Shown in pieces: positions 4,927 through 12,661 of a DNA stretch of 14,277 nt; within the stretch, counting starts at the first letter, position 1; each line of letters starts with the position of its first letter. The notes under the pieces were generated by a model that was not told where the DNA came from, ran no database searches, and saw only the letters and a program-made list of their open reading frames with translations. Origin of the DNA: Actinomycetes bacterium (GTDB lineage Bacteria; Actinomycetota; Acidimicrobiia; Spongiisociales; UBA5794). The stretch covers positions 1 to 14,277 of the forward strand of contig JAMBLH010000186.1 of the NCBI GenBank assembly GCA_023336875.1, in the 5' to 3' direction. Made by a program: the position numbers and the translations under genes.

Positions 4927-6696
4927 TCATCCCCGTGTCGAGCCCTCCCAATCTCTGTGCATGGACGCGTACACGCCCCCGCTTGCCACAAGCAGCGCGT
5001 GAGAGCCATCCTCGACTATCTCGCCGCCGTCGAACACGAGTACCCGATCCGAGGCTTCTGCCGTTGAGAGCCGGTGTGCAACGGTGATGGAGGTTCTGCC
5101 CTGGGTGACTCTCTCGATGGCATTGCGGATCTGGACCTCGAGGGCGGGATCAACAGCTGAGGTCGCCTCGTCGAGCACGAGAACGGATGGGTTTGAGATC
5201 CATGCCCTGACAAGGGCAACGAGCTGTCGCTCTCCTGCAGATAGGTTTCCACCAAGCTCGCCGACATCCGTCTCTATTCCGCCCGGAAGCGAATCAACCC
5301 AATCGAGAAGCCCAATGTCCTCGAAGGCGCTGCGCACCAGATCATCAGAGACACCTGGCCTTCCGTAGCGAACGTTGTCTGCCACTGTTGCGTCGAACAG
5401 AAAGCCTTCCTGGGGAACGTACGCAATGTGTGATCGGAGCGAGTCGAATGGCACGTCATCAATATCCACACCCCCGACCGCGATCTGGCCGGCCTGGGGA
5501 ATCAACAAACGTGTTGCCAGCTTTGCAAATGTCGTCTTGCCTGAGCCCGTTTCACCAACAACTGCCACCCGTTCCCCAGCTGGGATATGGATGTCGATCC
5601 CGCCAAGAATGTCTGGGCCGTTCGGATAGTGGAAACTGACGTCGGTGAACTCAACACGAAGACTCCGGTCAGGAAGTCGCGTACCGCCGACGGGGTCGGG
5701 GATCAGAATCGGTGTCTCGATGATATCCAGGATCTTGCGCAGTCCTGCGCCCGCAGATTGCGCCTGATCAATCGTCTCAACAAGACGCTGAATCGGCTCA
5801 ATGAGGAGATTGACGAGGAAGAGGAACGCCACAAGGGTACCGGCAGAAATGCCCCACGATGGCCCGAACACGACCCCGAGTCCAACAACCATCGCTGTCA
5901 GAATCCCGGCGAAAAGTTCTGCGCTCGAAAAGAGACTGGATGCAAAGATAGCGGTTTTCACCTCGGCGCTGAACTGCTCATCGAGCTTTCCATCAACGCG
6001 TTCCATCACGATCTCCTCCATGCCATAGGCGCGGACGGTCGAAAGGCCAGAGATCGCTTCGCCTGTCACCGAGAGTGAATCTGCAACACGCTCGCGCACC
6101 CTGTCATGCGCCTTTGAAAGCACTCGCTGAAACGCGACGATCATCAACGTATACGCTGCAACACCGACCACCGTCGCCAGCGCAAGTTGCCATCCATATA
6201 CGACCATGACGAGCAAGGCGAGCAGGATCTGGGCCACACCAAGAACCATCCCCACACCACCCCATTCCATCCAATGCTGGATGGTCTCGATGTCGGAGGT
6301 GACCCTGGCAACAAGTGCACCTCTGCGCTCGGCTTGGAGCTCGAGCATCGACAGCCGGTGGAGATGATCAAACGTCCTGATCCGCAGTTGGGAGAGCCCG
6401 GACGACGAGGACCGAATGAGACGACGGAGCGAGACGAGCCTCGCGACCATTGCCAGAAGTACGGCGACCATGGCGAACCCGCCACGCCGCAGCACCGCGG
6501 TGGTGTCTATCTCCCCAGTGCCAAGAATCTCGTTGTCGATAATCTGCTGCAGCACAACAGGGACCACGATCTGGAGGGCGGTCCCGATGACCGCAAGGAT
6601 GAGCGTCACGATCAGCCCAGTCCGAAGCTCCGGTGCGACCTTGAATGAGAGTGCCAGCGCCTTGGACGTTCTCATCGGTGCATTGGATGTCGTCAC
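4927..6696 (-). CDS. ABC exporter half-transporter, catalytically competent subunit of a heterodimer
   Basis: A 589-residue fused membrane and ATPase protein of the MsbA/BmrA/TM288 exporter type. The N-terminal half has the six-helix core (helix groups at about 25-55, 73-90, 147-190 and 257-300). The nucleotide-binding domain has Walker A GETGSGKTT (381-389), Q429 in YVPQEGF, signature LSAGERQ (485-491), Walker B VLVLDEATSAVD with catalytic Glu510, and switch His541 in VAHRLST. Its signature departs from LSGGQ, while its ATPase residues are intact. It is the second gene of an operon: its GTG start overlaps the preceding stop (GTGA, 6693-6696), which indicates translational coupling and 1:1 production with the upstream half. 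Exporters of this class move drugs, lipids or siderophore-like compounds across the inner membrane; the substrate is not evident. Confidence 0.92.
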   Translation of the reverse strand: MTTSNAPMRTSKALALSFKVAPELRTGLIVTLILAVIGTALQIVVPVVLQQIIDNEILGTGEIDTTAVLRRGGFAMVAVLLAMVARLVSLRRLIRSSSSGLSQLRIRTFDHLHRLSMLELQAERRGALVARVTSDIETIQHWMEWGGVGMVLGVAQILLALLVMVVYGWQLALATVVGVAAYTLMIVAFQRVLSKAHDRVRERVADSLSVTGEAISGLSTVRAYGMEEIVMERVDGKLDEQFSAEVKTAIFASSLFSSAELFAGILTAMVVGLGVVFGPSWGISAGTLVAFLFLVNLLIEPIQRLVETIDQAQSAGAGLRKILDIIETPILIPDPVGGTRLPDRSLRVEFTDVSFHYPNGPDILGGIDIHIPAGERVAVVGETGSGKTTFAKLATRLLIPQAGQIAVGGVDIDDVPFDSLRSHIAYVPQEGFLFDATVADNVRYGRPGVSDDLVRSAFEDIGLLDWVDSLPGGIETDVGELGGNLSAGERQLVALVRAWISNPSVLVLDEATSAVDPALEVQIRNAIERVTQGRTSITVAHRLSTAEASDRVLVFDGGEIVEDGSHALLVASGGVYASMHRDWEGSTRG

Positions 6697-8516
6697 TGCG
6701 CACCGCCATCGTCGGCACGTTGCGCGGCGTCATCCTCATAGGCGGTCAGGAGGCGTGAGTATCCTGGCGTCGACGCCATGAGTTCATCGTGAGGCCCCTG
6801 TGCAGCAACGGTTCCACCCTCGATAAAGATCACTTCGTCGGCCAACTCAATGGATGCCTTGCGATAGGCGATTATCACAACAGTCGATGGCAATTCAGAT
6901 CTTCGAAGCCCTTTGAGAATCTTGGTTTCGACAGACGGATCGACCGCAGATGTTGCGTCGTCGAGGATGAGTACACGCGGGCGGCGCACGAGAGCCCTCG
7001 CGAGAGCGATGCGCTGTCGCTGACCGCCTGAAAGCGACATCCCTCTCTCGCCGATCCGGGTATCGAATCCGTACTCGAGCTCATCGATGAACTGCTGCGC
7101 TCCCGCAAGGGCAGCGGCCGCCCTGACGTCGTCGCGTGAGATGGCCGCTCCGAGCGTGATATTCCCTTCGACCGTGTCGTCAAAGAGAAATGATTCCTGG
7201 GCAACAAATGCCACTTCTCCTGCGAGTTCGGACCGAGCAAAGTCCCTGACATCTCTGCCGTCAATCAGGATGCGGCCATCAATTGGATCCCACAACCGTG
7301 CAAAGAGAAGTGCAAGCGTCGACTTACCTGACCCTGTAGATCCGACAACCGCAATGGTGCGACCGCCGCGAATGTCAAGGTCAACATCGCGCAGCACCAG
7401 CCCATCCCCGGTGTATCCAAATGAGACATCGGCGGTATCCACAGCACCACCCGTCACGTCGGTCTTCGCCTGCGCTCCGCCATGATCCACGACGTCCTCC
7501 GCATCGAGAATCGCCTGCACTCGCTCCCATGCAGCCATTGAATGTGCCATCTCCCAGATGACGAATCCGAGAAGCGACACAGGCATCATCAGGAGGGACA
7601 ACAGATACGCAACTGTGACGAGATCTCCCGCTGAAACCGAACCTGAGGTGAGCCGGAATGCGCCCACCACCAAGATCGCGAGCGTGAGGATCGTCGGTAT
7701 CGACTCGACGACCGAGCGGTACCCGACCCACTTTGAGTTGACGTGAATCAGCTCATCTCGCAGGGTGTTTGACGCTTCGGTGAAACGTTCCGTCTCCTCC
7801 ACTCTTCTTCCGAGCGCCTTGATCGTCAATGAACCGTCAATCGACTCGTGAGCAATTCCCGATACGCGACCTCGCTGGTGTTGAACCTCGACGAATGGTT
7901 GATAGGTCCGGAAGGCACCCGCTATGTCAATCGCGATCATCGAGAGAAGGCCTACGAGCACGATGACTCCGAGTAAAATATCGGTGGACCCCACAAGCAC
8001 GACGGTCCCGATGAGCAGGAACAAGGAACCGGTCGCGTAGGGGAACGGTGCGAGGACGAATGTCCCCTGGTTGGTGTCGACCTCGCTGACCGAGAGAAGG
8101 TCACCCGTCGACCTACCGTCGTGCCACGCCAGGTCCAGCTCCATTTGGTGTTCGATCAGTCGTTTCCTGGCATCGGCCCTCGTGCCGTACTGGAGCCATC
8201 CCGCCGCCGATCTGCGCAGCGTAACGCCGATGGCCTTCCAGATGGCGACAGCGCCAATCAGTGCAAGTGCTGGCCAGAGCCTACCTACCGTCGACTCTCC
8301 CTCTTCGAGAACGGGGATGATGAGGGAGTCAGTGATTACGCCAGCGACCACCGCGGATGCAACGATCGCCGACACGAAAAGGAGAGCTCCAGCCACAGCA
8401 AGCGCAAAGGACCACGGCCTCCGCCTGACGAATCCGAATGTGAGTCTGAGGCCACCACCGAGCACATATTTGAGCGGCGGGGGACCCACGGACGTCTCTT
8501 GGGGCACTTCGGACAT
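6693..8516 (-). CDS. ABC exporter half-transporter with degenerate ATPase site (partner subunit)
   Basis: A 607-residue half-transporter, first gene of the exporter operon. Six membrane helices fall at about 36-60, 80-100, 160-178, 180-200, 272-288 and 298-322. The nucleotide-binding domain has Walker A GSTGSGKST (392-400), Q440 in FVAQESFLFDD, a perfect signature LSGGQRQR (495-502), but Walker B reads VLILDDATSAVD with Asp520 where the catalytic Glu belongs, and the switch His is Tyr551 (IIAYRKAS). Such a subunit cannot readily hydrolyse ATP at its own site. Its canonical signature completes the active site of the partner, and the partner's LSAGE faces this subunit's weak site. This is the known asymmetric design of TM287/288 and BmrCD. 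The ATG at 8516 is supported by TATCCT six bases upstream. Confidence 0.92.
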   Translation of the reverse strand: MSEVPQETSVGPPPLKYVLGGGLRLTFGFVRRRPWSFALAVAGALLFVSAIVASAVVAGVITDSLIIPVLEEGESTVGRLWPALALIGAVAIWKAIGVTLRRSAAGWLQYGTRADARKRLIEHQMELDLAWHDGRSTGDLLSVSEVDTNQGTFVLAPFPYATGSLFLLIGTVVLVGSTDILLGVIVLVGLLSMIAIDIAGAFRTYQPFVEVQHQRGRVSGIAHESIDGSLTIKALGRRVEETERFTEASNTLRDELIHVNSKWVGYRSVVESIPTILTLAILVVGAFRLTSGSVSAGDLVTVAYLLSLLMMPVSLLGFVIWEMAHSMAAWERVQAILDAEDVVDHGGAQAKTDVTGGAVDTADVSFGYTGDGLVLRDVDLDIRGGRTIAVVGSTGSGKSTLALLFARLWDPIDGRILIDGRDVRDFARSELAGEVAFVAQESFLFDDTVEGNITLGAAISRDDVRAAAALAGAQQFIDELEYGFDTRIGERGMSLSGGQRQRIALARALVRRPRVLILDDATSAVDPSVETKILKGLRRSELPSTVVIIAYRKASIELADEVIFIEGGTVAAQGPHDELMASTPGYSRLLTAYEDDAAQRADDGGAQ

Positions 8517-8522
8517 CCTACG

Positions 8523-8528
8523 AGGATA
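8523..8528 (-). promoter_or_regulatory. -10 box of a leaderless promoter for the ABC exporter operon
   Basis: TATCCT on the minus strand ends six bases before the ATG at 8516. An AT-rich run (CATAATAT) surrounds it. Only a short AGG directly touches the ATG, too close for a ribosome binding site. Confidence 0.6.
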
Positions 8529-8608
8529 TTATGAAGCGGTACGGTGTTGCCGTGTTGGTGTTGGCCTGTTGTCATCGAGTGCACCTGTCACCAGACGCAC
8601 GAAGGCTG

Positions 8609-8614
8609 TAACCT
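8609..8614 (+). promoter_or_regulatory. -10 box of a leaderless promoter for the 52-residue micro-gene
   Basis: TAACCT ends six bases before the ATG at 8621. CTGTCA at 8585-8590, 18 bases further up, is a fair -35 match. This supports the short frame downstream being a real gene. Confidence 0.55.
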
Positions 8615-8620
8615 GACGCG

Positions 8621-8779
8621 ATGCTCGCACTGATCGTTGCTGCTGAAACCGCCGAACTCGTCTCAACGACACCCCCTGGAGATGAGTACATGACGGTCGC
8701 TCTGATCATGGCAGCAATGGCAATGATCATCACCGGAATCACCACATGGCGCGTCACTCCCAAGGCCACAGACCACTAG
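8621..8779 (+). CDS. 52-residue single-pass membrane microprotein, unknown
   Basis: A short frame (ATG to TAG) encoding 52 residues beginning MLALIVAAET. It has an acidic/polar stretch at about 9-23 (with TTPPGDEY) and then one clear hydrophobic helix at about 24-43 (MTVALIMAAMAMIITGITTW), followed by a short basic-polar tail (RVTPKATDH). I do not recognise a family. The evidence that it is real is the promoter-like TAACCT six bases before the ATG, a transmembrane segment of the right length, and its place in an otherwise empty 384-bp gap. It is divergent from the ABC exporter operon and on the same strand as the VOC gene 121 nt downstream. It could be a small regulator or accessory of the exporter, which is only positional inference. 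Confidence 0.55.
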   Translation: MLALIVAAETAELVSTTPPGDEYMTVALIMAAMAMIITGITTWRVTPKATDH

Positions 8780-8790
8780 CACTCGTATGG

Positions 8791-8812
8791 TGACAATTGG
8801 TAATTCTTGTCA
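8791..8812. repeat. Inverted repeat TGACAA-N10-TTGTCA
   Basis: Perfect 6-bp arms at 8791-8796 and 8807-8812, in the spacer between the micro-gene and the VOC gene. It could be an operator for the VOC gene or a weak hairpin after the micro-gene. There is no T-run. Confidence 0.35.
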
Positions 8813-8833
8813 TACCCAACAGGTAGGGTTGAG

Positions 8834-8858
8834 ACTTCACGCAGCCAACTTCACGCAG
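8834..8858 (+). repeat. Tandem 11-bp direct repeat upstream of the VOC gene
   Basis: ACTTCACGCAG occurs at 8834-8844 and 8848-8858, a period of 14, ending 42 bases before the VOC start. Spaced direct repeats of this kind can be activator sites or a small local duplication. Confidence 0.5.
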
Positions 8859-8900
8859 ACAACTGGCACGACATGTCTGCAATAGCTATGAGGAGCATTG

Positions 8901-9689
8901 ATGGGACTTCAACACGGAACGATTGGATGGGCGGACGTAGCCGTACCTGACACAGCTGCAGGCGCAACGTTCTACGGTCAATTGTTCGGCTGGGAAGCCG
9001 TTGCAGGAGAGTCAGATTCATTTCCGTACTCGATGTTCACGCTCGATGGCAGGGTCGTAGCAGGAATGGGTGAACTCGGTGTCGAACAGATCGAGGCTGG
9101 CCAACCTCCCGCATGGTCCTCATACGTGATCGTTGACGACGTTGATGCCGTGTTCGCCAAGGCAATAGAGCTTGGTGCAACACCGATCATGGAACCGATG
9201 GATGTAATGGACGCGGGACGGATGTTCTTCATCATTGATCCTGTCGGCGCGGCGGTGGGATTCTGGCAATCCGGCGCACATGACGGTGCCGAGGTGTTCA
9301 ACGTGCCGAACGCCATGACGTGGAACGAGATCGCGTCGCGCGACCTCGACCGTGCCGTCTCGTTCTACTCGGCGCTGTTGGGCTGGGACGCTGACGCCAT
9401 GGACTTCGATGGCTTCGCGTACACAATGCTCAAGGTTGGTGACCGCTCGAATGCTGGTGCCTACGACATGTCGGGAATGGTGCCCGACGAGGTGCCGGCA
9501 CACTGGCTCACATGGTTCGTTGTCGACGATTGCGAAGCCTCTGCTGCAAGGGTCGCTGAGCTTGGTGGATCCGTCGTCAAGCGACCGGAGGCCAGTGGTA
9601 TGGGCGTGTCGGCGGTCGTGAGCGATCCTTTTGGCGCCACGTTTGGAATTATCGCTGCCAATCAGGTGGACGGTCAGCCTCCCCGCTGA
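8901..9689 (+). CDS. Two-domain VOC (glyoxalase/bleomycin-resistance fold) protein, CFP32/Rv0577-like
   Basis: A 262-residue protein made of two similar vicinal-oxygen-chelate modules. Module 1 (about 6-122) starts IGWADVAVPD and ends DAGRMFFIIDPVGAAVGFWQ; module 2 (about 135-252) starts TWNEIASRDLDRAVSFYSALLGW and ends VVSDPFGATFGII. Each shows the family's 'FY..LFGW' helix and the 'DPxGA.xG' strand. The layout and motifs closely resemble the mycobacterial secreted antigen CFP32 (Rv0577), from memory. VOC proteins use metal-assisted chemistry on small molecules or bind them; no reaction can be assigned here. The ATG at 8901 is chosen for the excellent GAGGAG at 8890-8895, five bases away. 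It precedes the ergothioneine genes by 111 bp but appears to be a separate transcript. Confidence 0.88.
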   Translation: MGLQHGTIGWADVAVPDTAAGATFYGQLFGWEAVAGESDSFPYSMFTLDGRVVAGMGELGVEQIEAGQPPAWSSYVIVDDVDAVFAKAIELGATPIMEPMDVMDAGRMFFIIDPVGAAVGFWQSGAHDGAEVFNVPNAMTWNEIASRDLDRAVSFYSALLGWDADAMDFDGFAYTMLKVGDRSNAGAYDMSGMVPDEVPAHWLTWFVVDDCEASAARVAELGGSVVKRPEASGMGVSAVVSDPFGATFGIIAANQVDGQPPR

Positions 9690-9788
9690 ACAGTCACTTG
9701 TCGGTCACGAACCACGAAACGGCGATCGGGGCGGGAATGCATCCACTCCGAGCACCGTTGACTATCCAACCGACACCACCAAGACTCC

Positions 9789-9794
9789 TATGCT
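9789..9794 (+). promoter_or_regulatory. -10 box of a leaderless promoter for egtB-egtD
   Basis: TATGCT ends six bases before the ATG at 9801, with no Shine-Dalgarno sequence. A TTGACT at 9758-9763 is too far (25-bp spacer) to be its -35. Confidence 0.6.
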
Positions 9795-9800
9795 TTTCAT

Positions 9801-11126
9801 ATGACGACCCAATCCGCGGCTGATACAAAGCTTCGTCTCTCGCGCGGCCTGGGCCGCGTGCGTTCTCGGACCTTCTCGATGACCGACGCCCTGAGCAACG
9901 ACGATCTCCACGGGCAGTTCAATCCTCTCATGAGTCCCCTTGTATGGGACATGGGACACATCGCCAATTTCGAGGAGTACTGGGTGCTCCGCGAACTGGG
10001 TGGACAGGACGCGCACGACGCCGAGCGCGACGCCATGTACAACCCGTTCGACAATCCAAGATGGATACGAGGCGATCTACCGCTCCTCGACCGCGATGAG
10101 GCGACCGGCTACCTCCATAGCGTGCGTCGCGAGGTCGATCTCGTGCTCAGCAGATCCGACATCATCGAAGGCCCTCAACTCGCGCACGGCGGCTACGTGT
10201 TCGAGATGACGATCCAGCACGAGGCGCAACACCAGGAGACGATCCTTCAGGCGCTGAACCTGAGAGAAGATCTGGACCCGTACGACCTGTCTGTCGCTCG
10301 AAGACTGCCAACACCTCGCAGCGTCGACGAGAGAGAACGAGTCCGTATCGAGGGGGGCCCCTTCGACATGGGTACGAACGACCGTACGTCTGCATATGAC
10401 AACGAGCGTCCGGCACATGTGGTGCACGTCGAGACGTTCGATATCGACAGGTTCCCCGTGACGAACGCCAGATTCGTTGAGTTCATCAAATCGGAGGGCT
10501 ACGAGCGACCCGAATTGTGGTCGAAGGAGGGCTGGTCATGGCGCACCAGTGTTGATCACCACGCACCTCAGGGCTGGCATCGCGATGGCGAGGGGGGTTG
10601 GACTCAGGTGATGCTTGGAACGATACGCACTCTCGATCCGCGAGAGCCCGTGATCCACATCAGTTTCTGGGAGGCGGAAGCGTTCGCGAAATACGAGGGT
10701 GGGCGACTTCCGACTGAGATGGAGTGGGAGAAAGCCGCCAGCACCGATCCGGACTCGGTGCGTACCCGCAAGTATCCGTGGGGCGATGAACCTCCAACCC
10801 GCGAACATGCCAATATCGGGCAGCTCGGATGGGGTCCCGCTCCCGTTGGGTCGTACCCGTTGGGAGCATCGGCCCGCGGCGTAGAACAACTCCTTGGTGA
10901 TGTCTATGAGTGGACATCGTCTCGGTTCCTTCCCTACCCTGGCTACTCGACCTTCCCCTATCCGGAGTACTCCGAGGTCTTCTTCGAGGACGAGGAGTAC
11001 AGGGTCCTGCGGGGAGCATCGTGGGCAACGGCACCGTCTGTGGCGCGCAACACGTTTCGCAATTGGGACTACAGGCAGAGACGACAGATACTCGCTGGTG
11101 TGCGTCTGGCATGGGACGTGCAATGA
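9801..11126 (+). CDS. egtB: Ergothioneine biosynthesis sulfoxide synthase EgtB
   Basis: A 441-residue non-haem iron enzyme that joins hercynine (trimethylhistidine) to a cysteine thiol donor, using oxygen, to give the sulfoxide precursor of ergothioneine. The N-terminal DinB-like four-helix domain carries the iron ligands: His53 in VWDMGHIANFEEYW, and His140 and His144 in QHEAQHQE. The C-terminal FGE-sulfatase-like domain runs from about 190 (RIEGGPFDMGTND) to the end (RGASWATAP, RNWDYRQRRQILAGVRLAWD). PRWIRGDLPLL (86-96) places Arg87 and Arg90 where mycobacterial EgtB has the RxxR that holds gamma-glutamylcysteine, and Asp423 matches the late substrate-binding Asp. That suggests the mycobacterial type of donor. 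It overlaps egtD by the ATGA at 11123-11126. Confidence in the family is very high; donor identity is inference. Confidence 0.95.
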   Translation: MTTQSAADTKLRLSRGLGRVRSRTFSMTDALSNDDLHGQFNPLMSPLVWDMGHIANFEEYWVLRELGGQDAHDAERDAMYNPFDNPRWIRGDLPLLDRDEATGYLHSVRREVDLVLSRSDIIEGPQLAHGGYVFEMTIQHEAQHQETILQALNLREDLDPYDLSVARRLPTPRSVDERERVRIEGGPFDMGTNDRTSAYDNERPAHVVHVETFDIDRFPVTNARFVEFIKSEGYERPELWSKEGWSWRTSVDHHAPQGWHRDGEGGWTQVMLGTIRTLDPREPVIHISFWEAEAFAKYEGGRLPTEMEWEKAASTDPDSVRTRKYPWGDEPPTREHANIGQLGWGPAPVGSYPLGASARGVEQLLGDVYEWTSSRFLPYPGYSTFPYPEYSEVFFEDEEYRVLRGASWATAPSVARNTFRNWDYRQRRQILAGVRLAWDVQ

Positions 11127-12121
11127 CTGGAGACGAAGCAAGATTCACCCTCACCCGCATCGGCCACGCGGCCGATGCCAGCCAACAGATGATCGCCGAT
11201 GTGTGCGCTGGACTCACTGCAGAGCACAAGAGCCTTCCATCGATCTACTTCTATGACGACCACGGCTCAGCGCTATTCGAGGAGATCACTCGTCTCCCCG
11301 AGTACTACCTCGCAAGAGCCGAAGCACAGATCCTTGAGATGTACGCCAATGACATCATCGCCGCTGTCCATCCAGACGAACTGGTCGAGATAGGCGCTGG
11401 CTATGCCAGGAAGACGCAGCTGCTGCTCGCCGCAATACACGAAAGGGAAGCAGGCAACGTCTACGTGGCGATCGACGTATCTGAGTCTGCCCTCAGGCAC
11501 GCGGGTGAAAATCTCACGGAGATGTACCCGTGGCTGGAGGTCCGTGGGTATGTCGGTGACTTCGGATCAGATCTGGCGTCGGTGCAGAGGGAGGGACGGC
11601 GACTCGTTGCGTTCCTTGGCTCCACGATCGGCAATCTACCGCTCGATCAACGGCCGAGTTTCTTCGATTCGGTCGCCTCGATGCTAGAAGGGGATGACGG
11701 GTTCCTGCTCGGCATCGACCTGATGAAGGACGAGTCAATCCTTATTGCGGCATACTCCGACTCGGCAGGAGTTTCGTCCGCGTTCAACAAGAACGTCCTC
11801 ACGGTACTGAACCGCGAACTCGACGGCGACTTCGACCTCGATGCGTTCGACCATGTAACGCAACTCAACGCAACGACCGGTTGCATGGAGCAAAGCCTTC
11901 GAGCAAACCGACACGTCTCGGCTCGTCTTGAGACAATCGACCTCAAGATCACCATGGAGGCCGGCGAATCAATCCATACGGAATGGTCGTGCAAGTTCAC
12001 AAGGGAACAGATCACGGAGGAACTGGCTAATGCCGGGCTCAGCGTTACCGACTGGTGGTCGGATGCAGAGAACCGCTACGCCCTGGTGCTGGCCCGCAGA
12101 GCATCATTCGCGCCTGCGTAG
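11123..12121 (+). CDS. egtD: L-histidine N-alpha-methyltransferase EgtD
   Basis: A 332-residue SAM-dependent enzyme that trimethylates the alpha-amino group of histidine to hercynine, the first step of ergothioneine synthesis. Family marks are SIYFYDDHGSALFEEITRLPEYYLARAEAQIL in pieces (40-71), the SAM loop VEIGAGYARKT (88-98; the usual form is GSGTSxKT, so Tyr-Ala-Arg is a variant), AIDVSESAL (116-124), FLGSTIGNL (164-172) whose Asn171 matches the histidine-binding Asn, and HTEWSCKF (285-292) with Glu287 matching the substrate-binding Glu. The length is slightly above the usual 320. The ATG at 11123 is chosen because it overlaps the egtB stop (ATGA), giving coupled translation; longer frames upstream only run through egtB. 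Its end overlaps the convergent minus-strand gene by 18 bp. Confidence 0.95.
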   Translation: MTGDEARFTLTRIGHAADASQQMIADVCAGLTAEHKSLPSIYFYDDHGSALFEEITRLPEYYLARAEAQILEMYANDIIAAVHPDELVEIGAGYARKTQLLLAAIHEREAGNVYVAIDVSESALRHAGENLTEMYPWLEVRGYVGDFGSDLASVQREGRRLVAFLGSTIGNLPLDQRPSFFDSVASMLEGDDGFLLGIDLMKDESILIAAYSDSAGVSSAFNKNVLTVLNRELDGDFDLDAFDHVTQLNATTGCMEQSLRANRHVSARLETIDLKITMEAGESIHTEWSCKFTREQITEELANAGLSVTDWWSDAENRYALVLARRASFAPA

Positions 12122-12529
12122 CTCCTCCTCGAGTGCCCCGGTCGAGTAGTGAAGAAGCTCTGGCCCCCATGGTCGTTGGGTCACAGGGGCCTCCTCTTTC
12201 TCGGCAAGAAGCTCTACGATCTGATCGCGGAGAGTCCTCGCCCAGGCCCGGCCCTTTGCGTTTGCAACGTGGCTCATCGTACCATCGCTGTTGACCCTCA
12301 ACACCTTGGCCTCGATCTGTGGATTCGTGCGTGATCCTCTCTCGCCGTACAGAAGGAGGACCGATCCGATCGGGACATCCTGGATACCGCCTGTGGCTAT
12401 GAAATCACCTTCGAACGCCCAGCCAGACGTGAGGGACTCATCGACATTCGTGACGATCTTCGCCCAGTTCTTTCGCCTCTCATCGCCAACCAGAGGCACA
12501 TCGACAGCAACGAGTATCGGGACATCCAT
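12104..12529 (-). CDS. Conserved-looking 141-residue protein of unknown function
   Basis: I do not recognise a family. The protein is soluble (no signal or membrane segment). It starts with a hydrophobic β-like stretch (MDVPILVAVDVPLVGDE), has a central β-rich core with DVPIGSVLLLYGERGSRTN and EAKVLRVNSDG, then a helical, basic part (AWARTLRDQIVELLAEKEE) and a charged end (EEELRRRE). The Gly-rich core could be a small β-barrel. It is likely a real gene: TATCCT sits six bases before its ATG, matching the leaderless pattern, and no better frame covers this stretch. It is tail-to-tail with egtD, sharing 18 bp (12104-12121), and no terminator is seen between them, so the two transcripts should overlap. 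No function is assigned. Confidence 0.7.
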   Translation of the reverse strand: MDVPILVAVDVPLVGDERRKNWAKIVTNVDESLTSGWAFEGDFIATGGIQDVPIGSVLLLYGERGSRTNPQIEAKVLRVNSDGTMSHVANAKGRAWARTLRDQIVELLAEKEEAPVTQRPWGPELLHYSTGALEEELRRRE

Positions 12530-12535
12530 TGGGGA

Positions 12536-12541
12536 AGGATA
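12536..12541 (-). promoter_or_regulatory. -10 box of a leaderless promoter for the 141-residue protein
   Basis: TATCCT on the minus strand ends six bases before the ATG at 12529, identical in sequence and spacing to the one before the ABC exporter operon. Confidence 0.6.
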
Positions 12542-12650
12542 CTGCCGAAAGCTGACAGCCGATAGCTGACCGCTCGTAATTCTGACTAGTCAATCGGCAC
12601 AGCACACAAGCATCCTCTACGAATCTGTGCGCGTCGTCGATAGATGACAA

Positions 12651-12656
12651 GAGGTG
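12651..12656 (+). promoter_or_regulatory. Shine-Dalgarno site of the kinase-like gene
   Basis: GAGGTG lies five bases before the ATG at 12662 and inside the longer frame that would start at ATG 12644. It supports the downstream start. Confidence 0.7.
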
Positions 12657-12661
12657 AACAC

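Noticed and set aside
9758..9763. TTGACT as the -35 element of egtB
   Set aside because: It is 25 bp from the TATGCT box, outside normal spacing, and no alternative -10 lies at 16-18 bp.
12541..12575. Repeated AGCTGAC words in the spacer before the kinase-like gene, considered as a mobile repeat
   Set aside because: Only two imperfect copies (around 12551 and 12564); too little to call a repeat family from one locus.
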